Part shown: positions 44,201 to 51,958 of the stretch, piece after piece
Layout of the letters: the number at the start of each line of letters is the position of its first letter
Numbering within the stretch: the first letter of the stretch is position 1
Source: Actinomadura alba
GTDB lineage: Bacteria; Actinomycetota; Actinomycetes; Streptosporangiales; Streptosporangiaceae
Reading direction: 5' to 3'
Length of the DNA stretch: 64,000 bases
Assembly (NCBI RefSeq): GCF_014323705.1
Contig: NZ_JABVEC010000004.1
Coordinates: 1-64,000 of the forward strand
Translations under genes and position numbers: made by a program
Notes under the pieces: model-generated
Seen by the model: only the letters and a program-made list of their open reading frames with translations
Database searches by the model: none
Told to the model about the DNA's origin: nothing

Positions 44201-44410
44201 TGGCAGATGGCAACCCGCATCCGTGGCGTCCTCATGCTCGTACGCGGACGCCCGTCCGACACCCTGCCGACCGATCACCACCGGGAGCGGTCCGCGGTGA
44301 CGAGGGTTCTCGGCTATCCCGGCTCGGGCGACCTGCTCGAGGACTACCGGCGGTGCGCCCGCCGCGCCAGGGCCGTTGTCGAGCGGGTCTTCTACGGGGC
44401 GGTCGACTGA
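41300..44410 (+). CDS. glnE: Bifunctional glutamine synthetase adenylyltransferase/deadenylase
   Basis: Switches GlnA1 off and on by adding and removing AMP on its regulatory tyrosine. The 1036-residue product has the two nucleotidyltransferase domains with their metal motifs: GGRELNYVSDVDVIFVAE (about 230-245) and GGHELGYGSDADVMFVHD (about 755-772), each followed by a helical GlnD/GlnE domain with KLGPGGLRDVEFAVQLLQL and KLGPGGLSDVEWVVQLLQL respectively. Both catalytic Asp pairs are intact. Flanked by glnA2 (upstream) and glnA1 (2.7 kb away); GlnA1 is the expected target. The in-frame GTG at 41306 is a possible alternative start. Confidence 0.96.
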   Translation: MSVSEQWTPDRRPSLTSRLARLGFSDATRTQRLLAESESETGVTVDDELIDALGATADPDLALGGLLRVLAASAGDAAELPATFAREPGTRDRVLSVLGVSAALGDHLARHPSHWTVLADGDALDAPGDGTLRADLLRAVGADPEAASPRARDATPDTLVALRVEYRRHLLHLAGRDLTGLCAVEEVAAALSDLAAAALEAALAIARAETPDADDCRLAVIGMGKCGGRELNYVSDVDVIFVAEPAPGAPEDSALRTATRLASALMRACSATTPEGALWEVDPALRPEGKAGPLVRTLASHRAYYERWAKTWEFQALLKARPLAGDVELGQAYVDALTPLVWSAPEGESFVEDVQTMRRRVESRLRERADDGEAERQLKLGPGGLRDVEFAVQLLQLVHGRADESLRSPTTLTALEALSRGGYVGRDDAAALAAAYRFLRRVEHLIQLHRLRRTHLVPDDDDGLRRLGRALGLRTDPVREFVDLWRRHARGVRRIHEKLFYRPLLRAVARLPGEEARLTPAAAKIRLEALGFVDPAGALRHIEALTSGVSRRAAIQRTLLPVMLGWFADAPDPDAGLLGFRQVSDALGATPWYLRLLRDDVAVAERMARLLASSRYVTDLLLRAPEAVAMLGGPAEQGPRPGGGDGDAQLAPRPHHVLLGEALAAVRRRSEGDRAQEAGDSARSAEDAVAAVRGVRRRELFRVAVGDLLGLIDVCTVGEALTDIAAVTIEAALHAAIQKIEAERRSALPTRMAVVAMGRFGGHELGYGSDADVMFVHDPLPAADERDAAGAAHAVAEELRRLLARPAADPPLVIDPNLRPEGRQGPLVRTLASYAAYYARWSAPWESQALLRADPIIGDPELGERFRALIDPVRWPVDGVDEAAVREIRRIKARMESERLPRGVERRLHTKLGPGGLSDVEWVVQLLQLRHAHEVPGLRTTRTLVALDAAVEAGLIDRGDAATLSDAWQMATRIRGVLMLVRGRPSDTLPTDHHRERSAVTRVLGYPGSGDLLEDYRRCARRARAVVERVFYGAVD

Positions 44411-44481
44411 GGTTCGCGCCCGCCCGGTCGCGCGCGCCGGTCATGCGTACGCGGTCACGTGCGCCGGTCAGGCGGGCGGGG

Positions 44482-45273
44482 TCACGCTTCCGCACCGCCG
44501 CGGCTCAGCCGCTGGACGGGTCTTGACGCCCAGGTGAGCGTCTGGGTGAGGACGTAGCCGCCGGCCAGTACCGCGGCGCCGCCCACCGCGTCGAGGATGA
44601 AGTGGTTGGACGTGCCGAGGATCACGAACACGGTGACCATCGGATAAACGGCGGCCACGATTCTGATCCAGCCGCGGCGGACGATGGCGACCACGGCGAC
44701 CGAGCACCACAGCGACCATGCCGTGTGCAACGACGGCATGGCCGCGTACTGGTTGGAGACCGTGGCGATCGGTGACGAGTCGTACAGGCCCCAGGTGTTG
44801 AAGGCCACCACGGTGTCGACGTATCCGGGCAGGAACCGCGGTGGAGCGAGAGGGTAGAACCAGAAACCGATCAGTGCCGTGATCGTGGTGCCGAACAGCA
44901 GCCATCGATAGGTCGAGTAGCGTCGCGGATGCCATATGTACAGCCAGACCAGCACGCCGATCGTCGCGATGAAGTGCAACGTCGCGTAGTAATAGTTCGC
45001 GCCGATCCCGAGCCATCTGACGTCGACGAACAACTGGTTCACCGCGAACTCGAAGTCGAGGTTCATCGCGCGCTCGACGTCGAGGATCTCGTAGGCCCTC
45101 TGCATCGCGGCCGCGTGCTGGGTGGGCACCAGATTCCGCACCACCGAGTACGCGCCGTAACACACGGCGATGAGCAGTAGCTCGGCCCACAGCCGGGGCC
45201 GTCCGGATCGCCGGTCCGGGTCTACGCCGCGGGTCCCGGAGGGAGGGGAAGGGGCGACGGTGGACCTGGCCAT
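44482..45273 (-). CDS. PAP2 superfamily membrane phosphatase, copy 1
   Basis: Membrane acid phosphatase or phosphotransferase of the PAP2 (Aur1/inositolphosphotransferase-like) group acting on lipid or isoprenoid phosphates. The 263-residue product has about six membrane helices and the three phosphatase motifs: a short C1 equivalent before FYPLAPPRFLPG, C2 with His in AAMPSLHTAWSLW and C3 with the catalytic His/Asp in GTSNHFILDAVGG. It starts 13 bp downstream of a close paralog (45287-46168) on the same strand. AGTCTATAGATC, shared with 34021-34032, ends at the start codon. Confidence 0.88.
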   Translation of the reverse strand: MARSTVAPSPPSGTRGVDPDRRSGRPRLWAELLLIAVCYGAYSVVRNLVPTQHAAAMQRAYEILDVERAMNLDFEFAVNQLFVDVRWLGIGANYYYATLHFIATIGVLVWLYIWHPRRYSTYRWLLFGTTITALIGFWFYPLAPPRFLPGYVDTVVAFNTWGLYDSSPIATVSNQYAAMPSLHTAWSLWCSVAVVAIVRRGWIRIVAAVYPMVTVFVILGTSNHFILDAVGGAAVLAGGYVLTQTLTWASRPVQRLSRGGAEA

Positions 45274-45286
45274 GATCTATAGACTC

Positions 45287-46168
45287 TCAAACCCCGAACT
45301 GCCGAACATCACCCGAAAATGCCGGGCCCCGCACCGGCAGGTCCGACTCACGGAGGAGCGCGCTCTCCTTCTTGGAGACGAGGGACCGGCGATAGAACCA
45401 CCATGAACCGGTCAGCGCACCCACGATCAGGGCGATCCCGGCCACGACATCGAGCACGTAATGGTTCGCCGTCGCAAGGATGACAAGGACGGTCGTCGCC
45501 GGATAGAGCATGCCGAGCACTTTAGCCCACCTTTGGGTGGACAGTCTCACGAGAATGAATCCGCACCAGAGGGCCCACCCTGCATGCATGGAGGGCATGG
45601 CCGCATACTGGTTGGTCAGGGCCCCGGAACCGGGAGCTGAATAGAGACCGAGCGTCTGTAGTGCCGTCACCGGGTCGACGAAACCATCGCCGGGCATAAA
45701 CCTGGGCGGCGCCAGTGGATAGGCCCAGAAGCCGATCAGCGCCACCGCGGTCGCGACGATGAGCGAAGTGCGAAACCAGCGGTAGTACCGGGGTCGATGG
45801 CGATAGAGCCAGACCATGACGCCCAGGGTCACGGCGAAATGAGCGGTGGCATAGAACACATTGGCCGCGCGTGCCAGCCAAGGTGCTTCCAGCAAGGCCT
45901 GGTTGAGTCCCAGTTCGACGTCTATTCCCAGCATCCGTTCGAAGTCGAGTATCTGGTCGGCGTGCGCGAACGCGCTGGTGGTGCTACCCGGGTCGAGTAC
46001 AAGACGGGTGAGCGAATAGGCGCAGTAGGAGAAAACGAGCAATAGAAGCTCACGCCAAAGTGCCGGAGCCGCCGTCTTTGGCCGCTCCGCGCGAGACGCG
46101 CGCTCCACGGGGGTACGGGAGCGCGTCGCGGTCCTGCCGCGGGAGGCAGGCAGGATGGTTTGTGCCAT
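45287..46168 (-). CDS. PAP2 superfamily membrane phosphatase, copy 2
   Basis: Paralog of the next gene downstream: the shared segments include GFWAYPLAPPRFMPG, NQYAAMPSMHAGWALWC and LATANHYVLDVVAGI, with all catalytic residues kept. The 293-residue product differs in a charged N-terminus (about 40 residues, Arg-rich) and a C-terminal tail after the last helix (YRRSLVSKKESALLRESD). The two clearly arose by tandem duplication; divergence is large enough that it is old. This copy is visibly less GC-rich than its neighbours. Substrate unknown; both probably sit in the cytoplasmic membrane. Confidence 0.88.
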   Translation of the reverse strand: MAQTILPASRGRTATRSRTPVERASRAERPKTAAPALWRELLLLVFSYCAYSLTRLVLDPGSTTSAFAHADQILDFERMLGIDVELGLNQALLEAPWLARAANVFYATAHFAVTLGVMVWLYRHRPRYYRWFRTSLIVATAVALIGFWAYPLAPPRFMPGDGFVDPVTALQTLGLYSAPGSGALTNQYAAMPSMHAGWALWCGFILVRLSTQRWAKVLGMLYPATTVLVILATANHYVLDVVAGIALIVGALTGSWWFYRRSLVSKKESALLRESDLPVRGPAFSGDVRQFGV

Positions 46169-46285
46169 GCTTTGATTTTTCCGGTGAAAGACCGCTAATG
46201 GATCACCAGCGCGAATGGTCTTCTTCTCACCCTTGAGGAGTACGTCCCTGATGCCGAGCCAGGGTCGTCAGGGGGAGGCCGTACC

Positions 46286-46300
46286 TACCCTGTAGGGGTA
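46286..46300. promoter_or_regulatory. TACCC-TGTAG-GGGTA inverted repeat
   Basis: A TACCC/GGGTA inverted repeat between the OsmC gene stop and the upstream PAP2 start. It resembles the CsoR-type operator candidate at 3237-3252 in its TA-CCC...GGG-TA layout but could equally be a weak terminator stem (CCTACCC / GGGTAGG) for the OsmC gene. The remainder of the 212-bp gap is unassigned. Confidence 0.3.
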
Positions 46301-46380
46301 GGGCATCGTCTGACGGAGGGAAGAACGCGCTTGGAGGTGTGCTCGAGTCGTAGGCCGGCCCAGGGGCCCGCGTGCCGCCG

Positions 46381-46815
46381 TCAGCCGCTCGGGCCGCTCG
46401 GCGCATCGTCGTCGAACGCGGGCAGGACCTGCTCGACCGCCGTCTGCTCTTTCAGCGCGTTGCCAACGGTGCAGTAGCCCTCGTGCACCCGCCGCGCGAC
46501 GTCGGAGAACACCTTGGCCGCCTTCTCGTCGCCTTCGGGCAACTCGACCTCGTAGGTGACGGTGATCGTGCCGAGCCTGGTCGGTGCCACCTTCTCGCCG
46601 CTCACGGTGGCCGCCAGCCGGTCGAGCCGGTGACCGCGCTGGGCGGTGAGCGGCTCGATGGTCACGATCTCGCAACCGCCCAGTGCGGCGAGCAGCAGCT
46701 CCACGGGGGTGAACGCCCCGTCCTCCGCCGAACCGCTGACGCTCAGCTCGGCACCCCGCTCGTTGCGCGCGCGGAAACCGCCCTCGCTCGTGCGCTCGAC
46801 TTGCACTGACGTCAT
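46381..46815 (-). CDS. OsmC family protein
   Basis: Small peroxiredoxin-like protein of the OsmC/Ohr superfamily. The 144-residue product has the two redox Cys positions in the family's arrangement, LLAALGGCEIVTIEPL (residue ~48) and VHEGYCTVGNALK (~115), and the Glu of TPVELLLAALG. Its shorter helix and lack of an Arg-rich Ohr signature suggest the general OsmC (YhfA-like) group rather than Ohr. A CCCAC/GTGGG inverted repeat (46868-46887) lies about 55 bp upstream. The gene follows the glnA1 terminator, so it is likely transcribed alone. Confidence 0.88.
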   Translation of the reverse strand: MTSVQVERTSEGGFRARNERGAELSVSGSAEDGAFTPVELLLAALGGCEIVTIEPLTAQRGHRLDRLAATVSGEKVAPTRLGTITVTYEVELPEGDEKAAKVFSDVARRVHEGYCTVGNALKEQTAVEQVLPAFDDDAPSGPSG

Positions 46816-46867
46816 GGCATCCCCTTTGATCGCCTGCCGCTCACAACACGGCGGCGATCCCTGTTCT

Positions 46868-46887
46868 TCCCACGCTGAACTGTGGGA
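46868..46887. promoter_or_regulatory. Inverted repeat upstream of the OsmC gene
   Basis: TCCCAC - GCTGAACT - GTGGGA is a 6-bp-arm palindrome with extra partial symmetry (TTCT outside the left arm, GAA outside the right). Position about 50 bp upstream of the OsmC start would suit an operator; the regulator is unknown. Confidence 0.3.
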
Positions 46888-46984
46888 GAACTCTCAGATC
46901 CGGGCGCGCGTTCCGAGACGGGCCGCGGTTCCGGCGGGCTGTGGGTGGGCGATGACGGGCGGCGGGGGAGGGGCACGCGAAAAG

Positions 46985-47022
46985 CCGCTGGACGCTCCTC
47001 GCGGGAGGAACGTCCAACGGCG
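46985..47022 (-). terminator. Intrinsic terminator of glnA1
   Basis: Reading the minus strand, a 16-17-bp stem with two mismatched positions (arms at 47006-47022 and 46985-47001) is followed at once by TTTT (46984-46981). The stem plus U-tract, 52 bp past the glnA1 stop, is a classic Rho-independent terminator and separates glnA1 from the OsmC gene. Confidence 0.85.
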
Positions 47023-47073
47023 ATTCTGGCGTCGCCCGGGTGCCCCGGCGCCGGCGGCCGGGAACTCGCCGGC

Positions 47074-48498
47074 TCAGATGTCGTAGTACAGCTCGAACTC
47101 GTGCGGGTGCGGACGGAGCCGGATCGGGTCCAGTTCGTTCTCGCGCTTGTAGCTGATCCAGGTCTCGACGAGGTCCTGGGTGAAGACCCCGCCTTCGAGC
47201 AGGTAGTCGTGGTCGGCCTCGAGCGCGTTCAGCACGGCGTCGAGTGAACCCGGCACCTGCGGGATGTTGCGGGCCTCCTCGGGCGGCAGCTCGTAGAGGT
47301 CCTTGTCCACAGGCTCGGCCGGCTCGATCTTGTTCTTGATGCCGTCGAGGCCGGCCATCAGCATCGCGGAGAACGCGAGGTAGGGGTTGCAGGACGGGTC
47401 GGGCACACGGAACTCGATCCGCTTGGCCTTCGGGTTCGACCCGGTGATCGGGATCCGGATGCAGGCGGAGCGGTTGCGCTGCGAGTACACCAGGTTGACC
47501 GGCGCCTCGTAGCCCGGCACCAGGCGGTGGTAGGAGTTCACCGTCGGGTTGGTGAAGGCCAGCAGCGACGGCGCGTGCTTGAGCAGGCCGCCGATGTAGA
47601 AGCGGGCCGAGTCCGACAGCCCGGCGTAGCCGACCTCGTCGTAGAACAGCGGCGAGCCGTCCTTCCACAGCGACTGGTGGCAGTGCATGCCGGAACCGTT
47701 GTCACCGAAGACCGGCTTGGGCATGAACGTGACCGTCTTGCCCGCCGCGCGAGCGGTGTTCTTGACGACGTACTTGTACAGCAGCAGGTTGTCGGCGGTC
47801 TTCAGCATCTCGTCGAAGCGGAAGTCGATCTCGGCCTGACCGGCCGTGCCGACCTCGTGGTGCTGCATCTCGACCGTGATGCCGACGTCGATGAGCTTGC
47901 GGACCATCTCCGAGCGCAGGTCGGTGTAGTGGTCCATCGGCGCAACCGGGAAGTAGCCGCCCTTGTACGGCGGCTTCGCGCCGAGGTTGCCGCCCTCTTC
48001 GATCCGGCCGGTGTTCCAGGCGCCCTCGACCGAGTCGAGGTAGTAGTAGCCGGCGTTGGCCTTGGTCTCGAAGCGGACGTCGTCGAAGATGTAGAACTCC
48101 GCCTCGGGGCCGAAGTAGACCGTGTCGGCGATGCCGGTGCCCCGCAGGTGGTCCTGGGCCTTCCTGGCGACGTTGCGCGGATCGCGGCTGTACGGCTCGC
48201 CGGTCAGCGGATCGTGCACGAAGAACGTGAGGTTCAGGGTCTTGTGCTGGCGGAACGGGTCGATGACCGCCGTGCTCGGGTCCGGCAGCAGGAGCATGTC
48301 GGATTCGTGGATTTCCTGGAATCCGCGAATCGACGATCCGTCGAACATCAGCCCATCGGTGAAGACCTCAGCCCCGAAGCTCTCCACGGGGAACGTGAAG
48401 TGCTGCATCGTCCCGGGCAGGTCACAGAACCTGACGTCGACGAACTGCACCCCTTCGCTCTCGATATAGCTCAGGACCTCTTCGGCGCTGTTGAACAT
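47074..48498 (-). CDS. glnA: Glutamine synthetase type I (main, adenylylated form)
   Basis: ATP-dependent ammonia assimilation into glutamine; dodecameric, cytoplasmic. The 474-residue product is a full bacterial GSI-beta type: [36 protein letters not shown] (split: [20 protein letters not shown]), [23 protein letters not shown] and the adenylylation loop [10 protein letters not shown] with Tyr402, the GlnE target. The ATG at 48498 follows a near-perfect ribosome site AGGAGG. Upstream are a -10 TACGTT and a four-site GlnR box; downstream a strong terminator. It is therefore monocistronic and nitrogen regulated. Confidence 0.97.
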   Translation of the reverse strand: MFNSAEEVLSYIESEGVQFVDVRFCDLPGTMQHFTFPVESFGAEVFTDGLMFDGSSIRGFQEIHESDMLLLPDPSTAVIDPFRQHKTLNLTFFVHDPLTGEPYSRDPRNVARKAQDHLRGTGIADTVYFGPEAEFYIFDDVRFETKANAGYYYLDSVEGAWNTGRIEEGGNLGAKPPYKGGYFPVAPMDHYTDLRSEMVRKLIDVGITVEMQHHEVGTAGQAEIDFRFDEMLKTADNLLLYKYVVKNTARAAGKTVTFMPKPVFGDNGSGMHCHQSLWKDGSPLFYDEVGYAGLSDSARFYIGGLLKHAPSLLAFTNPTVNSYHRLVPGYEAPVNLVYSQRNRSACIRIPITGSNPKAKRIEFRVPDPSCNPYLAFSAMLMAGLDGIKNKIEPAEPVDKDLYELPPEEARNIPQVPGSLDAVLNALEADHDYLLEGGVFTQDLVETWISYKRENELDPIRLRPHPHEFELYYDI

Positions 48499-48546
48499 CC
48501 AACCTCCTAGGGGCATTTTTCGGCACACCGAACGTACGAGAGGGCC

Positions 48547-48584
48547 ATTACCCCGCCATGTCTCATGTGTTTCGGCTGTGTTAC
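48547..48584 (-). promoter_or_regulatory. GlnR box of glnA1
   Basis: On the minus strand GTAAC, GAAAC, GACAT and GTAAT are separated by exactly 6 nt each (48584 down to 48547), the a-site/b-site layout gTnAc-n6-GaAAc-n6-gTnAc-n6 seen in actinomycete glnA promoters. The first two sites are perfect. The -10 TACGTT (48531-48536) lies 10 bp downstream. The rest of the 320-bp gap 48499-48818 holds the RDD promoter and nothing else I recognise. Confidence 0.8.
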
Positions 48585-48806
48585 GCGCTTCCATTCGCAC
48601 CGGGGTGGCGTACGCCCCGCCGTCCTCCGCAGCCGACTCTACGCGTCCCGGCCGGTCAGGCCCATCGCACTCGCCGCCCGGCGACGGGTACGGGTCGTGG
48701 ACTGCCGCCGCGCGGGCCGGCGCAGCGTGGGCCGGCCCCGAGCGGGGCGCGGCACGGCGTCGCGCGCAAGCCTCGGGGGTCTGCCCGAGTGCCGTCCACC
48801 GCCGGA

Positions 48807-48818
48807 TAGCGTTGCCCC
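48807..48818 (+). promoter_or_regulatory. -10 element for leaderless RDD-gene mRNA
   Basis: TAGCGT (48807-48812), 6 nt (TGCCCC), ATG at 48819, with no ribosome site. It fits the leaderless pattern used repeatedly in this window. Confidence 0.5.
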
Positions 48819-49304
48819 ATGGGCAGCGGTGAGGAACAGCGAACCGGCCGGTCGGGATGGACCGGGACGTGGCTCGGCGGAGTGCGGTCGGCGGGAGTGG
48901 AGCTCGGCTATCCGGGAGAGCGGCTCGGCCTGCCCGAGCACGGCAGCGGCGCCGTGGCCGGCTATGGGCGCCGGCTGATCGCCCTGGCCATCGACCTGAT
49001 CCTCGCCTCGGTGATCGCGGCGTTCCTCGCCCGTACCTTCGGCTGGGACCCGCTGATCCGCAGTTGGGCGTCCACCGGCATCTTCGGGCTCCAGGCCTGG
49101 GTGCTCACCGGGCTCCTGGGAATCACCATCGGCAAGCGGCTCTGCGGTCTGCGCGTGGTGCGCCTCGACGGCAGGCCGGTCGGGCCGCTGTGGTCACTGG
49201 TCCGCACCCTGCTGCTGCTCATCGTGATCCCCGCCCTGATGTGGGACCGCGATCACCGTGGCCTGCACGACCGCGCCGCGAACGCCGTCGTCATCTCTGT
49301 TTGA
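48819..49304 (+). CDS. RDD family membrane protein
   Basis: Small membrane protein, 161 residues. After a 45-residue polar Gly-rich N-terminus, the RDD domain has three hydrophobic segments: [20 protein letters not shown] with the Arg and Asp that name the family, [21 protein letters not shown] and [18 protein letters not shown], ending in the [13 protein letters not shown] motif. RDD proteins are thought to be transporters or transporter accessories, but this one has no assigned function. It converges on the DUF4191 gene, with a bidirectional hairpin between. Confidence 0.88.
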   Translation: MGSGEEQRTGRSGWTGTWLGGVRSAGVELGYPGERLGLPEHGSGAVAGYGRRLIALAIDLILASVIAAFLARTFGWDPLIRSWASTGIFGLQAWVLTGLLGITIGKRLCGLRVVRLDGRPVGPLWSLVRTLLLLIVIPALMWDRDHRGLHDRAANAVVISV

Positions 49305-49320
49305 TCGCCCGCCCGCCCCG

Positions 49321-49345
49321 CTCGGCGGCTCGCGGCGCCGCCGAG
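49321..49345. terminator. Bidirectional hairpin between RDD and DUF4191 genes
   Basis: CTCGGCGGC - TCGCGGC - GCCGCCGAG is a perfect 9-bp stem in the gap between two convergent genes. A longer inverted repeat GCCCCGCTC / GAGCGGGGC surrounds it. There is no U-tract. Confidence 0.6.
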
Positions 49346-49388
49346 GCGCCGGCCTTCCAGGCGGGGGAGCGGGGCGCGGCCTGCCCGG

Positions 49389-50081
49389 TCAGCGGGTCCG
49401 GGGCTTGGGGGCCTTGGGCATCCGGGCACCCTTGGGGATGGGCCCCTTGGGCATCTTCATGGTCTGCGGAAGCGCGCGGAGCCGGTCGTTGAGCTCCGCG
49501 ACCTGTGGCTTGGTGAGGTTGCGCGGGAGCTTCATGATGTGCCGTTGCAGCTTGCCGATCGGGATCTGCCCGTCTTCCTCACCGACCTGCAGGTCATAGA
49601 TCGGCACCTGCTGCGCGGCCCGCGAGATGCGCTTCTTCTCCGCGCCCAGCAACTGGCCCACGCGGGTCGACGGCCCCTCGGCGACCAGGATGACGCCGGG
49701 CCGGCCCACCACGCGGTGCACGAGGTCGAGGTTGCGGTTGCCGCTGACCGCCGGCGTGACCGTCCATTTGCCGCGCATGGACTCGAGGATGCTCGCCGCC
49801 GCGCCGGGCTGCCCCGCCAGCATCTTGTACTGCGTCCGCTGCGCGACCTGGCCGAAAACGATCATGCCCACGGCCACGGCGGCGAGAAGACCCAGCGGGA
49901 CCATGAACCAGATCTGTCCGATGACCAGACCCAGGACGACGAACAGCACGAGCGTGCCGATCGCCGCGCCGAAGACGAGCGGGAGCGCCTTCGGATTCGC
50001 CTGGCGGAGAACCTTGGCGATCATGCGGATCTGCTTAATGCGGCCGGGACGCTCGGCACCGTCGTCGGGCTTGTTTGCCAT
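49389..50081 (-). CDS. DUF4191 membrane protein
   Basis: Conserved actinobacterial membrane protein, role unknown. The 230-residue product has a cytoplasmic basic start (GRIKQIRMIAKVLRQANPKA), two membrane helices (LPLVFGAAIGTLVLFVVLGL and FMVPLGLLAAVAVGMIVFG), then a soluble domain with GKWTVTPAVSGNRNLDLVHRVVGRPGVILVAEG in two parts, and a Lys/Pro-rich tail (MPKGPIPKGARMPKAPKPRTR). The ATG at 50081 has TATCCT 7 nt upstream, so a very short or absent leader is likely. It lies downstream of lipA on the same strand, a neighbourhood conserved in Streptomyces as I recall it. Confidence 0.85.
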   Translation of the reverse strand: MANKPDDGAERPGRIKQIRMIAKVLRQANPKALPLVFGAAIGTLVLFVVLGLVIGQIWFMVPLGLLAAVAVGMIVFGQVAQRTQYKMLAGQPGAAASILESMRGKWTVTPAVSGNRNLDLVHRVVGRPGVILVAEGPSTRVGQLLGAEKKRISRAAQQVPIYDLQVGEEDGQIPIGKLQRHIMKLPRNLTKPQVAELNDRLRALPQTMKMPKGPIPKGARMPKAPKPRTR

Positions 50082-50183
50082 AGGTCGCAGGATACGAGCA
50101 ATCACCCCGTGAGGGGAAAACGGACCCGCCCGATCGCACCGGATTGTGTCGTATATCGCCACCCGCGAGCCATCGGTGGCGGG

Positions 50184-51149
50184 TCACGCGTGAGACGCGG
50201 CCCCGGGCTCGGCCGCCGGCCGGTCGCCCCGCCGGTCGAGTGCCTGCTGGTAAAGACGCCCGGCGCGGTAGCTCGACCGCACCAGCGGCCCGGACATCAC
50301 GCCCGCGAAGCCGATCTCCTCCGCCTCGCCGGCGAGCTCGACGAACTCCTCGGGCTTGACCCAGCGCTCCACCGGGTGATGGCGCGGGGACGGCCGCAGG
50401 TACTGCGTGATGGTGATCAGTTCACAACCTGCCTCGTGGAGGTCGCGCAGCGCCTGCGACACCTCCTCGCGGGTCTCGCCCATGCCGAGGATCAGGTTGG
50501 ACTTGGTGACCAGCCCGGCGGCGCGGGCCTCGGTGATGACCCGCAGGGACCGCTCGTACCGGAACGCCGGACGGATCCGCTTGAAGATGCGGGGCACGGT
50601 CTCGACGTTGTGGGCCAGCACCTCGGGCCTGGAGCCGAAGACCTCGGCCAGGAGCTCGGGCACCGCGTTGAAGTCGGGGATCAGCAGCTCGACGCCGCAG
50701 CCGGGCACGGCCGCGTGGATCTGCCGGACCGTCTCGGCGTACAGCCATGACCCCTGGTCGGGCAGGTCGTCGCGCGCCACGCCGGTGACCGTCGCGTAAC
50801 GCAACCCCATGGACGTGACCGACTCGGCGACGCGGCGCGGCTCATCGGGGTCGTAGGCCGCGGGCTTGCCGGTGTCGATCTGGCAGAAGTCGCAGCGGCG
50901 GGTGCACTGGTCGCCGCCGATGAGGAAGGTCGCCTCACGGTCCTCCCAGCATTCGTAGATGTTGGGGCAGCCGGCCTCCTGGCACACCGTGTGCAGGCCC
51001 TCGGCACGGACGAGCTTGGTGAGCTCCCGGTACTGCGGCCCCGTCCGCAAGCGCGTCTTGATCCACGGCGGCTTGCGCTCGATCGGGGTCTGGCTGTTGC
51101 GGACCTCAAGCCTGAGAAGCTTGCGTCCTTCTGGGGTCACCGTGCTCAC
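50184..51149 (-). CDS. lipA: Lipoyl synthase
   Basis: Radical SAM enzyme that inserts two sulfur atoms into protein-bound octanoate. The 321-residue product has both iron-sulfur clusters: the auxiliary cluster Cys56, Cys61 and Cys67 ([12 protein letters not shown]) with the distal Ser in the C-terminal VRSSYRAG, and the radical [11 protein letters not shown] (Cys82, 86, 89). The GTG at 51149 follows TACGCT with a 6-nt gap. lipB, which supplies the octanoylated substrate, lies upstream on the same strand across one oppositely oriented gene. Its targets, such as SucB, are encoded nearby. Confidence 0.97.
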   Translation of the reverse strand: MSTVTPEGRKLLRLEVRNSQTPIERKPPWIKTRLRTGPQYRELTKLVRAEGLHTVCQEAGCPNIYECWEDREATFLIGGDQCTRRCDFCQIDTGKPAAYDPDEPRRVAESVTSMGLRYATVTGVARDDLPDQGSWLYAETVRQIHAAVPGCGVELLIPDFNAVPELLAEVFGSRPEVLAHNVETVPRIFKRIRPAFRYERSLRVITEARAAGLVTKSNLILGMGETREEVSQALRDLHEAGCELITITQYLRPSPRHHPVERWVKPEEFVELAGEAEEIGFAGVMSGPLVRSSYRAGRLYQQALDRRGDRPAAEPGAASHA

Positions 51150-51161
51150 GCGCCTAGCGTA
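51150..51161 (-). promoter_or_regulatory. -10 element for leaderless lipA mRNA
   Basis: Minus strand TACGCT (51156-51161), 6 nt (AGGCGC), GTG at 51149. A GGTGA - N6 - TCACC inverted repeat sits further upstream at 51190-51205, near the expected -35 position. Confidence 0.5.
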
Positions 51162-51368
51162 CGTCGCGTTCGCCGGTGACCGGCCATCTGGTGATCCGTT
51201 TCACCTCGGGAGATCACAGGACAGGGTCGCCCAGGCTGCGCGGAGATAACGATCAGGAGGATCGGTGTCTTGAAGGCAGGCCGATTCATGTGTTTCCACC
51301 GTCCGTAGCCAGCGATCTCTCTAGGGTGACTCCCTGTTGCCTTGGCGTCGTATGCAGGAGGAAGTCCC

Positions 51369-51884
51369 GTGAGTCTGGCGATGTCGTACCTCAGACTGCC
51401 GCCGTCGCTCGAGGGCGAGCTCGACCCGGGGCGCATCGCCCGCCTGGTCTTCGGGGTCGAGGATTGGCGGCGGCGGCATCCGGCCACGCGGCTGTTCGAC
51501 GTCGGAGGGGCCTGGCAGGGCCTGCACTACCTGCTGACCGGCGACGCCTGGGACGGGCGGCCGCCGGAGGCCGACGCCGTGTGCGGGGGCCGGCTGCTGA
51601 CCGAGGACGGCGCCGCGGAACTCGGCATGGACGTGATCTATCTCTCCCCCGACCGGGTGAAGTCGGCCGCCGAGCATCTCGCGAACACACCGTTCGGGCA
51701 GATCGCCGGCCGCTATGACCTGGCCCGGATGGCCGCCGCCGACGTACAGGACGCCGGCCAGTGGGCGCGCAGGCCACCGCAGGAGGCCAGGGACCGGCTC
51801 CTGTGGCCGGCGTACGAGGGCCTCACGAGGTTCTTCATCGCCGCAGCCGGCGAAGGCCAGGCGATCTACAAGGTCATGAGCTGA
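51369..51884 (+). CDS. DUF1877 family protein
   Basis: Cytoplasmic protein of the YfbM-like DUF1877 family, function unknown. The 171-residue product shows family features: VEDWRRRHPATRLFDVGGAWQGLHYLLTGD in two halves near residues 30-60, GGRLLTEDGAAELGMDVIYLSP, and a C-terminal helix pair (ARDRLLWPAYEGLTRFFIAAA). The GTG follows an excellent ribosome site (GGAGG, 51355-51360 region) and a -10 TAGGGT stands about 45 bp upstream. It separates lipA from lipB on the opposite strand. Confidence 0.83.
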   Translation: MSLAMSYLRLPPSLEGELDPGRIARLVFGVEDWRRRHPATRLFDVGGAWQGLHYLLTGDAWDGRPPEADAVCGGRLLTEDGAAELGMDVIYLSPDRVKSAAEHLANTPFGQIAGRYDLARMAAADVQDAGQWARRPPQEARDRLLWPAYEGLTRFFIAAAGEGQAIYKVMS

Positions 51885-51958
51885 GTCACGAGCCGTTCGG
51901 CGGCCGGCCTTTGTCCGTACGGTCCGGCCTCGGCCGCCGGCCTTCGCCGGACCGATGC

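Noticed and set aside
47074..48600. A longer glnA1 start at 48600.
   Set aside because: The extra residues have no family similarity and the AGGAGG site fixes the ATG at 48498.
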